Shown here piece after piece: positions 44,734-56,612 of a stretch of 64,000 nt of DNA. Under the pieces are notes generated by a model. The model was not told where the DNA came from. It made no database searches and saw only the letters and a list, made by a program, of their open reading frames with translations. Location of the stretch: assembly GCA_003996215.1 (NCBI GenBank), contig QJPP01000058.1, positions 868,001 through 932,000 on the forward strand, written 5' to 3'. Each line of letters begins with the position of its first letter. Position 1 is the first letter of the stretch. The position numbers were made by a program, and so were the translations under genes. This DNA is from Jaltomata sinuosa. Its lineage: Eukaryota; Streptophyta; Magnoliopsida; Solanales; Solanaceae.

Positions 44734-46669
44734 CTATCTCAATCCATCTATATCTGGCACATATAACCGACCCTGGTAACGAAGCACACCATCTCCCCCT
44801 TGGGAGAAAACCTCGACCCTTTGCTGACGAACTGCACCCTTAAGCTGAAGTAGAACAAAATCTTTGTCTTTCTTGGCTTTCACCTCAGCCATCAAGGATG
44901 ATTCCGTACCATTAGTCACAATCACACCAAATTCAGTTGAGTCAATAAGGAGAACTCCCAATCGAGCAAGCCTATGAACTACTTTAACCAATTCCTTCTT
45001 TCCATCTTCAATTAAGGCCACACTACCCAAGGACAATCTACTCAAAGCATCTGCCACAACATTGGCTTTACCCGGGTGGTAAAGAACACTCATATCATAA
45101 TCCTTAAGGAGCTCAAGCCATATCCTTTGTTGAAAATTCAACTCTTTTTGAGTGAACAAATATTGAAGACTCTTATAATCGGTGAAAACATCCATATGCA
45201 CACCATACAAATAATGTCTCCAAATCATCAAAGCATAAACTACGACCGCTAGTTCAAGATCATGAGTAGGGTAGTTCTTCTCATGCACCTTAAGTTGTCT
45301 CGAGGCATAAGAAATCACCTTGCCCCAATGCATCAAAACACAACCCAAATCAATTCTTGAGGCATCACAATACACAACAAAATCATCAAGGCCCTCGGGT
45401 AGAGCCAATACTGGAGCTATAGTCAATCGAGTCTTCAATTCCTGAAAACTTTTCTCACAAGAGGCGGACAACTGAAACTAAACCTTTTTCTGAGTCAATC
45501 GGGTCAATGGGGAAGCAATAGAGGAAAACCCTTCCACAAATCTCCTATAGTAACTAGCCAAACCCAAGAAACTCTTAATATCGAATGGGTAAGTGGGTCT
45601 AGGCCTGTTCTTTACCGCCTCAAACATTTGAGAGTCAACCCGAATACCATTTTTAGTCACAATATGACCCAGAAAAGCAACAGACTGCATCCAAAACTCA
45701 CACTTGCTAAACTTTGCAAACAATTGTCTATCCTTGAGAGTTTGCAACACAACCTTCAAGTGATTCCCATGCTCTTCCTCACTACGAGAGTAAATGAGGA
45801 TATCATCAATGAAAACAATCACAAACATATCTAAATATTTTTTGAACAAATGGTTTGTCAATTCCATAAAAGTTGCAGGAGCATTCGTTAGACCAAAAGA
45901 CATGACGACAAACTCATAATGGCCATACCGAGTCCTGAAGGCTATCTTTGGGATATCACACTCCCGAACTCAAAGCTGATGATAACCGGATCTAAGGTTG
46001 ATCTTGAAAAAGAAACTAGCACCCTAAAGCAGATTGAACAAGTCATCAATTCTAGGGATGGGATACTTATTCTTGATTGTGACCTTGCTCAATTGGCGGT
46101 AACCAATGCACATTCTCAGAGAACCATTGTTCTTCCGAATGAACAAGACTGGGGAACCCCAAGGAGAAATACTAGGACTGATAAAACCCTTATCAAGCAA
46201 GTCTTTCAACTGGTCTTTCAACTCTTTATGTTTTGCGGGGGTCATTCTATAAGGAGGAATAGAGATAGGGTTCGTATCCGAAAGAAGATCTATTCCAAAG
46301 TCAATCTCCCGTTCGGGAGGGACTCTAGGAAAATCAACGGGAAACTCATTCACAACTAGAAAAGATTGAAGAGTTGGGGCTTTGGACTCCGTGTCCATGA
46401 CCCTAATTATATGATAGACATAACCATTAGAAATCATCTTTGTAGCCTTAAGATAGAATATGAGGCGACCTTTCAAAGAAGAGGGACTATCTTGCCATTC
46501 TAGGAAAGGTTCATTAGGAAACTTAAAACTGACCACACGAGTGCGGTAATAAACTGAGGCATAACATGCATATAACCAGTCCGTACCAAGGATAACATAA
46601 AAAATCAATCATTTCCAACTCTACTAGATCCGCTGAAGTGACTCTATGAAGGACTTAGATATGGTAATT
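44734..46669 (-). pseudogene. Element C protease end, reverse transcriptase and RNase H
   Basis: One frame from 46608 to 44734 with few stops. Protease second half: VILGTDWLYACYASVYY (about 46545-46600). RT: LRMCIGYRQLSKVTIKNKYPIP (about 46050-46115), FGLTNAPATFMEL (about 45860-45900), FIDDILIYSRSEEEH (about 45775-45820) and FSKCEFWMQSVAFLGH. RNase H: VVYCDASRIDLGCVLM (about 45335-45385), HDLELAVVVYALMIWRHYL (about 45210-45270), FTDYKSLQYLF and VADALSRLS (about 45030-45060). Stops near 46023, 45970 and 45475. RT active-site residues are intact. Confidence 0.9.
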
Positions 46670-47992
46670 TCAGTAGACTCTTTTGGCTAGGACAGACTCA
46701 CCAACAGGAGTAGAAACATGAAAGGGTTCTAAAAGCATTTTGGGATGAATCTCAAACTTACAAACAACATAAGGAGTTACAAAAGACAAAGAGGCACTGG
46801 TGTCTAACAAGTCATACACATCATGAGAAAAGACTTTCAACATAACGGTAACCACATCTGGAGAACTCTCTTGATCTTGACAAGAGGACATAGCATAAAG
46901 GCAGTTCTGGCGTGGACCACCAGAACTAGAAGCTGCGCCCTGCAGGGCTGGTCTACCTCCTGAAGCTGCTGGGGTAGACAGAATCCTACCTCCAAGTCCC
47001 TTTCTAGCTGAAGGACAATCCTTGATATGATGCCCAGGCTGACCACAACCGAAGCAATCCTCTCTACCTGCTAAACACTCGCCGGGATAATTCTTTCCAC
47101 ACCAGGCACAAGCGGGGAAAGAAGACCCCTTTGCACCACCACCTTGAGAATAAGAGCCTGCACCTCTACCGGACTGATCATGGTGGGGCCTAGAGTCATA
47201 AGAAGGAACACTGGCAGAAGAGTGAACAGGACCTGATGACTTCTTTTGGAAAGAAAAGCGATGTCCACCTCCGGACCTGTGATGACCAAAACCTGATCCC
47301 TCGGATCTATCCCTCTTGTTCTCCCTAGCCATATCCTTAAGTTTATCACCCTCGATCTGATGTGCATGAGTCATGAGATGAGAGATATTCATGTCAATCA
47401 ATAACAAGGCAGACCTACACTTCTTCTTCACTATATGCGAAACACCATAGATGAACTTGCATATTTGATCATACGGGTCCGCTACCATGGAGGGAGAATA
47501 CCTAGCCAACTGAGTGAACTTCAAACTATACTCTTGCACTGATATTGAACCTTGTCTCAAGTTTACAAATTCCTCTACTTTCACTTGCCTCAACTCACGG
47601 GGAAAGAACCTATCAAGAAAGGCTCTCTCAAAACACTCTCAAGTCGTGGGGATCGCATCCCTCACCCTAGACTCCTTCCATTGCGTGTACCAAATATGAG
47701 AAACATCCTTGAGTTGGTAGGATGCAGGCTCAACATAATCAACACCCGCTACTTGCATAACGTCAAAGATCTTGTTCACATCATCAATAAAGTTAAGTGG
47801 ATCCTCACTCACTTTCAAACCCAAAAACTCTGGTGGGTTCATACGGATAAAGTCAGGAACTCGGGATGCTACCCCACCTTAAGGTAGTAGGTGAATAGCA
47901 TTCCTAAACTCATAATTTGTGACATGGTGAATCGAAACATGAGGAGCGGCATTTTTAGCGGCTCGGGGAGGCATAGCACGTCAAGGAGGCAT
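46670..47992 (-). pseudogene. Element C Gag and protease start
   Basis: The start is the ATG at 47990-47992. Gag domain: MNPPEFLGLKVSEDPLNF (about 47790-47842), ASYQLKDVSHIWYTQWK, FLDRFFPRELRQ and VQEYSLKFTQLARYSP (about 47490-47540). Then a Gly/Ser/Arg-rich spacer, CAWCGKNYPGECL and an intact CCHC knuckle CFGCGQPGHHIKDC (about 47015-47060). The protease active site reads LLDTSASLSFVTPY (about 46780-46820): the Asp is kept but the usual Gly is Ser, so activity is doubtful. Stops near 47980, 47880 and 47639, otherwise one frame. Confidence 0.88.
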
Positions 47993-48185
47993 AATCTGAA
48001 ATGCATAAGATAAGGATTAGAGGAATATTAGACTCAGGCTCTATCGCACGATGTGATCATGAAAAAAGTAAAGTTTTTCCAAGCCATCTCATAGCTTCCC
48101 TCTCATATGTGTGGTGCACTTCACACACATGAAAAAGACTCTACTCGATGTGACTTTCAGACATCCTAGGACCCTTGAAGCTGAG

Positions 48186-48197
48186 GCTCTGATACCA
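48186..48197 (-). other. Element C primer binding site (initiator Met tRNA)
   Basis: TGGTATCAGAGC on the minus strand, touching the LTR end with no spacer. Confidence 0.88.
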
Positions 48198-50361
48198 TGT
48201 TTTTCACGCCCCAAGGTTACCCCCTAGACGTAGTACAGGAGTTGGAACCACAAGAATCCCAAGCTAACCCTTTGTCATAGCATTCTCAAGCATAACAATT
48301 GATAAGCGGAACCATAATACGAAAATACCATCAATAAAACATCAATAAAGAGTATACGGGACCCATAACATACAATATCCAAACAGGGAATTGGAATACA
48401 AACTACGACTGAAAGCCTCTAGTCATAACAAAAAGAGTTGCTAGGACAAGACCCTAGCTAACTCAGAGTATAGAAGTAAAGCTAACATAAGAAAAAGCAT
48501 CACTAGTCCTCGCACTATGAGGACTCACCAAAGTTGGGCGTGAGTGGCCAGGAACTCTAGCCACAAAGCTGTGAAGGCACACCTGAATCTGCATCATCGA
48601 AGGATGCAGCACAATATGCGTTAGTACTATGGAATGTACTAAGTATGTGAGTAATGCATGAACATGATGAAAACATACGAAGTGTACATAAATAACTGAA
48701 ATCATGCTTTTAAAGATAATTGAATTCAATGACTCTTAATATATCATAAGATGTAACATAAACATAAGTAATAAGTCTGAAAATTGCATAAAAGTCAAAT
48801 TCAACATAAACCATAAACTGTTTCTGTGAGAGGTTCTATAATCGACATAGACCATGTGAGCTACATGGAATTCGATGTATACGCCCAATCGAGAGGACCC
48901 AATGTACCTTGCCAGGGTTACAAAGTCATGACTGTAACATAATCACCTGATACTGATGCCCAGCACAGGACTTAGAACCTACGGGGGCAACGTAGTTCTG
49001 AGACATATGGGTACTCTCGCCCATCCAACTCGGTGGTAATACTACACAAAAAATATACATATAGATCATATAATACCAATGACATATATGATGCCAAAGC
49101 TGATTCATAACCAATGACATATCTGAAGTCAAAGCTAGTTCATAAATTGGTGACATATCTAATGTCAAAACTGTTTAAAACCCAATGTCAAAACTGTTTA
49201 AAACCCAATGACATATCTAATGCCAAAGCTAAGTAAAACCAATGACATATATAATGCCAAAAGCTATTTTGAAAAGCAAAAGACATATCGGATGCTATGC
49301 AATTTAAAGTCATAATATGAAGGCTTAGATTAGCCATAGTTATATGCTTTTCATTCCAACTTCGTGCTTGCAGAATCATACATACAATTTCATAAGTTTG
49401 CAAATGCCATAATATCTAATCATGCTATCTTTCTCTTGAAAACATGTAAATTCATGAAATCATGCTAGAAATCAACTTTCATTCTTGGGCTTTCAAAGCT
49501 AAAAAGGAAATCATAATCAAATCATGAGTAATCAATAAGAAACCATGAATTTAAACATAGGAACTGATTTCATAAACTTTCCCCAAATTTTGGTTTAAAA
49601 CCCTAATTTCATAGCTTCATGATCTCAAAATAAGACTTTGGGATTTTGGGAACAAGGGTGGAAGAAACCCATTGCTAAAGAACCACATACCTTGGTGGAA
49701 GATTACCCACTTGATTGGAAAAGAATAAGGAGACTTGACTTGGAGCTTGAACCTTGAGCTTGAGAGGAAGAACTTTCTCTTTTGAAGGAGGAATGAGGAG
49801 CTTAAGGTAGACTTAGGATAATATAGGTGAAAACACTTCTAAAAGTAGTCAAAACAACTTCACTTAATCCATAATAGGGTGGGAAAAGACTAAAATACCC
49901 CTGAACTTAAGCTTAAGAAAAAGCTAGAAATTTTCGAAGTCAGTGACCACGGCTTAGGACGACGGTCTGTAATCCAGAAAGATAGACCATCAAAGGGATC
50001 CGTAATTATTTGATTCAAAAATTGAGCTACTAGAAATGCACTGCACGAGTCCAATGACGGTCCGTTCTCTGAAATGACGGATAGTCTTATTGACTCATAG
50101 TTTGCCTTAGGGAAAATCTGGTCCTCTGAACTCAGGGACTACGGCTGGGAATGACAGTCTGTCATCTAGAAGGACGGACTGTCCTTCAACCCATCTTATT
50201 TGGGGCACTTTCAGGGACTCTCTGGAAGTTGGACGACGAGCACACAGGACGGACCGTAGTCCAGAAGGACGAGTCATCATTGGAGCCGTCATCGCTGGAA
50301 ACTTGGAATTTGTTTCTGGGATTTTAACATATGTAGATGAATACGTGTACGAGGTGTTACA
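48198..50361 (-). repeat. 5' LTR of element C
   Basis: About 2164 bases. The minus strand starts TGTAACACCTCGTACACG at 50361 and ends GTGAAAAACA. Bases aatat (50362-50366) beside it would be the target duplication. ORFs inside (48463-48729, 48926-49168, 49188-49403) also appear in the other LTR with changes and look non-coding. Confidence 0.9.
49073..49296 (-). repeat. Tandem repeats in the element C 5' LTR
   Basis: Same gacatat array as at 42033-42230, with an additional partial duplication (gtcaaaactgtttaaaaccc twice, about 49160-49207) not present in the 3' LTR. Confidence 0.8.
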
Positions 50362-50915
50362 AATATTGTGCTCAACTGAGATATATTCCTGCTAGGAAGT
50401 AACCTATAAAACTGTAAATCATATGAAATTTCTCTAAAATTATTATACAAGTGTCTTCTTGGTTTTTTATTAATATGAGATCAAATGATACAATTTTATG
50501 TGGAATCAAGTAATTTAGGTACTTTTGAATGAATAAATAATAACATTTGAATGCGAGCCTCGAGGGCTTTATACCAACTGGATAGCATATGAACTCTTTT
50601 ATCTCTGAATCTCATATGAAAATGTTAAGTCTTGTAGTCTATGATCTCTGATGGTACGCCATAAAGGCTCACCTCTGGGGGTCAGCCTACAGGCGTGTAT
50701 GCCATATATGGCTCTACTATGAGGGTATATATCCATAATAGGCTGGTAAGCCCGTAGGCTCAACTCTCAGGGTCTTTGTCTCACCCATGTGCACAAAGTA
50801 ACATCGCATCATGAGTAAAGTGAATATAATATCTCTAACCTTCCGCCACCATCGATTAATTTATATTTTAACAACTGATTCACAAGAGCCTTTAAATAAT
50901 TATTATTAATGAAAT
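50362..50915 (-). repeat. Part of the element B 5' LTR, left of TG2
   Basis: About 550 bases between element C and TG2. It contains phrases such as ggtaagcccgtaggctcaac, common in Tekay LTRs. By the TG2 target duplication (gaaat) it was continuous with 57938 onward. Includes the duplication 50911-50915. Confidence 0.65.
50911..50915. repeat. Target-site duplication of TG2 (left)
   Basis: gaaat, identical to 57933-57937. Confidence 0.9.
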
Positions 50916-52228
50916 TGATGTGCCGCCATTTTACGACACTTTCGACTCCTTTAAACTAAGAACAATCGTACGTTTTCAAGCAACCATTGTCGTTTTTGAT
51001 GTTTTTATGTTGTATTTTCAGGAAATAGAGACAAACATGGAAACGGAAGGAAATACGCGAAAAAGAGCATTCTGGATAAGAGTGACGGCCTGAGTGACGG
51101 CCCATCACACATGTGACGGTCCGTCACAGTGACCGTCAAGTTGGGCAGTGCCACTGTCTAGTGGTGACGGTCCAGGCGACGGTCCGTCAAGCCAGTGACG
51201 GTCCGTCAGCCAGGCCGTCACACTCAGGCAGTCGGTTACGCGGAATCCGAGCGTTTTTGGGATTTGTTTCCTAGACTCCTATAAATACCCTATGTTAGGT
51301 TTATTTTATTTACTAAGCTTTTTACATACATTCCCAATAATTTTAGGAGTTTCAAGTCGAGTTTTGAGAGAGAAAAACACGCAATACACGTTTTCTTCCT
51401 CCTTAATCTTGTTCTTGATTTGTTCTTGGGATCTTGTTTTTCTCGTTCTTGGAATAATTAAAGATTGTTCTCACTACATTGTAAGGATCTCTTTTCTTTA
51501 TTATGAATATGACTTTCTTTTATTCTTCTATAAGCATGAGTAACTAAACCTCCCATAACTAGGGTTGTGGGAGCCATGGCTAAGGTAGCGATATAGATTC
51601 CGGGTAGCGACGGGTTCAATATATATGTTTTCACATTGTTAATCATTCATTATTTAACGTTTTCTAGTGGTTGCAAACATTAGAACATGCCTAGGTTTAA
51701 TTTTCTTGAGTAAAGAGATTAAAACCGGGAAACTTGATTAACGACGAGGATTCGAGACTACCAACTCTCGTCTTATGATTAATGCTGTAACTAGATTAAT
51801 CTACTTGATGTTTAGGATTGAAATCTAAAAGCACGCCTTTTCAAGTTCGAGAGAATTGAAAAGTAAATTTGTCTATTTGGTTGAGAAACGTTTAGACGAT
51901 ACAATTAATTCAATCACATCGTGACACGCATATAGAAAGAACCCAGTTAAGCCTAGAATCGACATTGTTACCAATGCCATGGTAAACACTTCCCTAGTTC
52001 ATTCTCCTACTGATTGTTCTCATAAATTATTGTTTGTTTTGTTTACACATTGTTCACACAAAACCCCCCTTTTATTTACTGGAAACTATTGACCATTAGT
52101 CAATTAATTCACTAACGACTTAACTTTCACCATATTCTCTGTGGGATCGACCCCAACCTTTGTTGAGTTCTATATTTGACAACGATCGCTTACGCTTCTT
52201 AATTGGAGTGGTACTTTGAGCGTTATGA
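50916..52228 (+). repeat. 5' LTR of TG2
   Basis: About 1313 bases from TGATGTGCCGCC. It ends CGTTATGA where the 3' LTR ends CGTTATCA, so the terminal CA is mutated. GACGG/CCGTC cluster at about 51080-51232. Confidence 0.92.
51280..51287 (+). promoter_or_regulatory. TATA box of the TG2 5' LTR
   Basis: TATAAATA, about 50 bases after the near-palindrome cluster. Confidence 0.7.
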
Positions 52229-52233
52229 ATTTT

Positions 52234-52250
52234 TGGCGCCGTTGCCGGGG
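52234..52250 (+). other. TG2 primer binding site (tRNA-Asp)
   Basis: TGGCGCCGTTGCCGGGG, identical to TG1. Confidence 0.88.
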
Positions 52251-52357
52251 AATACGGTTGATTATTAAGTCCGGTGTGTTTATTTGACTCTTAGTCATAC
52301 TTTCCTGCTTTTATGTTTATTTGTTGTTTTTGTTTTTGACAGGGTACAGAGTTGTGC

Positions 52358-53165
52358 ATGCCAAGTACCCGATGCTCGGGTGAATCAATATTACCCTACG
52401 ACCCCGAGCTTGCTAGAACGTTAAGGCGAAATATGGCCTCACAACAAGAGGCAGCAAGGCTTGCTGCGGAACTGCAGGCCCAACAAAATCTGAATGCTGG
52501 TTGTCTGCAGGATGATGTTCTGCTGAATGATGAGGAAATCGACTTGGATGGAGTTGGCGCTACGGGCGCCATTGCTCTTCCACCGCTAGCGCCCGGAGCC
52601 AAGTTCAACATCACTAGCACGATGATCCAGCTGTTGAACTTGAGAGGAGTGTTCCGTGGTGCCGCTGGTGATGATCCAAACCAGCACCTGATGAATTTCG
52701 TGGGCATCTGCAAGTCGTTTGAACTGCCGGGCGTAAGTCAGACAACGATCAGGCTCAGGTTATTTCCGTTGTCTCTGTCTGATGAGGCAGCATTGTGGTT
52801 GACAGAGCTGACCCCCGACTCTATCGCAACTTGGGGAGAGTTGAGAGGAGCTTTCCTAGAAAGGTTCTTTCCTCCCTCTCGGATGATACAATTGAGGGAC
52901 GAGATTAGCAACTTCAGGCAGCAACCTCACGAAGCATTGCACGAGACCTGGCTGCGATTCAAAAAGAAGATAACACAATGCCCGAACCATCAGTTGACCG
53001 ATAACTTTTTGACGCAGACGTTCTACCGGGCACTGAATTCGGCTACCAAGCCGACGTTAGACAACGCAGCAGGTGGTGCATTCATGGGTCTCACTTTTAT
53101 TGAGGCCACAACTACTTTGGACAGGCTCACCAAAACCAACCTGGCATACACGGGATTCAGGGGTA
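52358..53165 (+). pseudogene. TG2 Gag, N-terminal part
   Basis: The ATG at 52358 gives MPSTRCSGES. Gag domain at about 52600-53130: ALWLTELTPDSIATWGEL, FLERFFPPSRMIQLRDEI, HEALHETWLRFKKK and TQTFYRALNSATKPTLDNAAGG. Compared with TG1, five bases are missing near 53141 (after aaaaccaac), which shifts the frame; the old frame ends at 53173 and the protein continues in the frame of 53073-54026. Confidence 0.88.
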
Positions 53166-54830
53166 GCAGCTAGCACTTATGCAGTTGGTATGTCAGCTGA
53201 GCAGCGTAGAAAAGAGGAGGAGCGCGACCAAGACATGGCGCATCTGAAAACGCAGCTGGACCTTCTGACAAAGCACTTGTTTTCAAGAGGTATAGAGAAG
53301 GTAAAAGCCGTGGGTTCCCAAGGTAGAGCAGCAGAAGTGGAAACTGATGAGGAGGCGAATTACTTGGGGGGTTTCCAGGCCAATGGCCAAGGAAACCAAG
53401 GTCGGACCTATCAGAAGGACAACTTCTATGAAAAGGCTGGCTACAGAGATCGCGACCAAGGAAACTGGAGGAACAACACCGATAGAGGTGGGTTGTATGT
53501 ACCACCTGGTAATCGGGACAAAGCTAGCAACGAGGCAGGGATGTCCAAGCTAGAAAACATGATGGGAAAGATAATGCTGAAGGTGGAATCGACTGACTCT
53601 GGGGTAAAGGAGATGAGGACTGAGTTATCAACATTGAGTCAAGTGGTGGATTCTCATTCCACCTCGATAAAGCAATTGGAACAACAAGTGGGGCAGATCT
53701 CGGCATCCTTAAATCCAAGAAGGACGGGTACCTTGCCGAGCGACACCGTCCAAAATCCAAAGAAGGATGCAAGTTGTATGGCGATCACTACCAGAAGCGG
53801 TAGAACATTACCGGAATCACATCCGGTAACTCAGACTCAAGGTGATGTTGCAGATGAAGAAGAGGCGGTAGAGGAGAAAACGCTAAAGCCCGCGGAGGAA
53901 AGCATGGAAGCCGACAAACCTCCAACTATGATGCCTCGACCACCACCTCCTTTCCCACATCGCCTCAAGAAGAAAGCGGAAGATGGTAAGTTCCTGAAAT
54001 TCATGATCATGCTGAAGCAGATATAAATAAACATCCCTCTGGTCGAAGTGCTTGAACAAATGCCTGGATATGCCAAGTTCATGAAGGACTTGATTACCAA
54101 GAAGAGGTCGGTAAGTTTTGAACCAGAAAATAACCTCCACCATTGCAGCGCTATTTCCTCTAGATCGTTAGTCGAAAAGAAGGAAGATCCAGGTGCTTTT
54201 ACTGTTCCCTGCACTGTTGGGAGGCTCAACTTCGGGAAAGCCTTGTGTGATCTGGGTGCGAGCATCAACTTGATGCCGCTAGCCGTCTATAAATAACTGG
54301 GTTTGGGAGCTCCTAAACCAACGGCCATAAGAGTGATGATGGCTGATCGTTCAGTAAAGAGGCCCGTGGGAATATTGTCTGATGTGCTAGTAAAGATCGG
54401 TAAGCTTATCTTCCCAGCTGACTTTGTGATCTTGGATTGCGAAGTGGATTTTGAAGTTCCCATAATCTTGGGACGACCTTTGTTAGCCACGGCTAGGGTG
54501 TTGGTTGACATGGAAAGAAACTAACTGACCTTCAGGCTAAACAATGAAGCTGTCAAGTTCGATGTGTCTAAATTGATGAAGCAACCAAGTGACATGAGGG
54601 TGGTCGCGGTCGTCAATGTTATTGAGGAAGCTCCTACGGATGTGCATCTCGAGGAGAAGGGTTTGGTCGAGACCCTAGCTGTTGTGAGAAGGATAGTGCG
54701 AGAAGGGAAACATGTAGAGGAAGGCGGTGAAAATAGATCAAAGAAACGAAAACACCGCAAGAGAATCTGCAAAGAAAGAGCGAAGAAGTTATCGCGACTG
54801 GCTGCGGAGCCAATGAAAGAAGAAGCTTAA
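53141..54830 (+). pseudogene. TG2 Gag C-terminus and aspartic protease
   Basis: One frame with stops at 54024, 54294 and 54522. The gag end is Arg/Gly/Asn-rich (YRDRDQGNWRNNTDRGG, about 53440-53490) and helical (SHSTSIKQLEQQVGQISASL). Then the Pro-rich PRPPPPFPHRLKKK and the protease with LCDLGASINLMP (catalytic Asp codon at 54249-54251) and IILGRPLLATARVLVDMERN (about 54462-54521). The reading ends at TAA 54828-54830 after a basic tail; no pol follows. The first stop sits between gag and protease, the others inside or just after the protease. Confidence 0.88.
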
Positions 54831-54976
54831 ACGCAATATAAGGTTGTCGCGTGCACACACTCCATCGAGTTTTCCTGTTTTGGAGACCCTGGCGGTGTCC
54901 AACATCATTCCAGAATCTAAGTCATATCGACTTCACAGGTATTCCTTCCTCTCACAGTTTTTAGCTTTCATATGGA

Positions 54977-54994
54977 TGCATTGGGGACAATGCA
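54977..54994. other. Conserved 18-base hairpin (TG2 copy)
   Basis: tgcattggggacaatgca, followed at 55001 by aagttgagggtg. Confidence 0.7.
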
Positions 54995-55015
54995 TGAGTC
55001 TAAGTTGAGGGTGTT

Positions 55016-55323
55016 GGGAAACCTGTGAGTCACCACCGAGGGTTTTTGTTGCCGAGTTCTTTTCCCTCCGGTGTGCTATCTAGTAGAACCGGCATGTTTA
55101 GGTTGTTATTTTAAATTTTGTTAGTTGTTTTCTTGTGTCTAGAGCAAAGCATCATGGCATTTTCTTGACGGGAAACCTGTGAGTCACCACCGAGGGTTTT
55201 TGTTGCCGAGTTCTTTTCCCTCCGGTGTGCTATCTAGTAGAACCGACATGTTTAGGTTGTTATTTTAAATTTTGTTAGTTTTTTTCTTGTGTCTAGAGCA
55301 AAGCATCATGGCGTTTTCTTGAC
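55016..55323 (+). repeat. 154-base tandem duplication in TG2
   Basis: Copies 55016-55169 and 55170-55323, from gggaaacctgtgag to ttttcttgac, nearly identical. Confidence 0.9.
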
Positions 55324-55721
55324 TAAAATAAGGCTCCTTTAAAAATTTTCTGGTTTTGAGCTTATGTTGAAATGATTGACTGTCTGGATCCTTGAATGTC
55401 ATTTTGCAATTATGATTAGAATGAGTATGCTTAAGCCGAGCGGTTGTTTGATAGTTGGTAGCGATATAGTTTCTTGGTGCCAAGAGTGTGTGAGATTATT
55501 GTTATAAATTCTTACTCTGTGCATGCATCTAGAACTTGCCCGGTCTATTTTGTTAAGTTCGAAGTTTGGTTGCTTAGGAAAGGATCACAGGCCCTTTTTT
55601 ATGCAGTCCGCTTAACCTAAAAGACCGTCCAAATATAAATAATCCCTTTTTGATCCCTGTTTGAGCCATAATTAACATTGTTCTTTCAATAACCTGTCAC
55701 CATTCCTGTTTAACTTTGAAT

Positions 55722-55899
55722 CCCTATTTTGGCCCTGGTCCTTCCTTGGACATCGTGCACCTCAACGCAGGCAATCAGCCTATGTTGAGGGTGGCTACTA
55801 TAGAGGTAAACCCTGTTTTGGCCCTGGTCCTCCCTTGGACATTGTGCACCTCAACGCAGGCAATCAGCCTAAGTTGAGGGTGGCTACTACAGAGGTGAA
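55722..55899 (+). repeat. 89-base tandem duplication in TG2
   Basis: Copies begin at 55722 and 55811 (ccctattttggccc / ccctgttttggccc), each ending with ggtggctactayagaggt. Confidence 0.8.
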
Positions 55900-56598
55900 T
55901 GATAAAAAAAAAGAGGATGAAGAAGATTGGTTGGGAATAGAATGAAAATTCGGGTGTGTGCCTAAGAAAAGAAAAGAAAAATAAAAAGAGATGAAAAAGA
56001 TTGAAAAAGTAGTAAAAAGAATGGTCAAAATAAAGAGGTCACACCTGTAGCTAGAGAGAAGGAAATAAAAAGGTGAATAAGGATGGACAAAAAGTTATGT
56101 GGTAATAAGACGTCGGTGGTTCCAAGGAGGGCTTAGTCACTAACCCCTAAATGTATCCTACCTGCACCTGAAGCCTCATTACAAGCCTAAACAAGTCCTG
56201 TAGTGATCCTGAGCGGCTTTCTGAAGAACTGAAATAGAATAGTAAGGGCAAGCCTATGGTATCGCATGTGCATTGTTTGAAATCGTTTGTGAGTGTGAGC
56301 GCTTACCTAGTCCCAAATCCTGTGTGTGGGATTTCTTTGTGGTGAGGGCATCAAGATTTCTGTCTTGCCTATCGATTGTTAGGATAGCTGTGCGTGTGTA
56401 TGCATAATATTCTATCATATCGGAATGACATGTTTGGATCCTTGCAAGTTAGTGTTTCATACATTTGTGTGCTACGAGGGAGCTTGATTTAATGAACTAA
56501 TGAATGACCATGAGTTGCTAAAGACACGAGTTTGTTTGCTTAGTTAAGTCGTCGTATTATTTTTTTATGTCATGTTGCTTGAGGACAAGCGAACATCT

Positions 56599-56612
56599 TA
56601 AGTTGAGGGTGT
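56599..56612 (+). other. Purine tract of TG2
   Basis: TAAGTTGAGGGTGT directly before the 3' LTR. Confidence 0.7.

Larger units (their letters stand above)
41358..50361 (-). mobile_element. Element C: Tekay/Del-type chromovirus nested in B
   Basis: Minus-strand order: 5' LTR (50361-48198), PBS, gag, protease, RT, RNase H, integrase, remnant chromodomain, purine tract and 3' LTR (43228-41358, lacking its last about 190 bases). It is less decayed than D, with few stops. The 3' LTR end and any duplication on that side were deleted together with part of element B. Confidence 0.9.
54831..56612 (+). other. TG2 3' non-coding region
   Basis: Hairpin at 54977-54994, purine motifs AAGTTGAGGGTG at about 55001, 55787 (variant), 55872 and the tract at 56599-56612. 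Tandem duplications at 55016-55323 and 55722-55899. An A-rich stretch at 55905-56030. No protein recognised. Confidence 0.75.
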
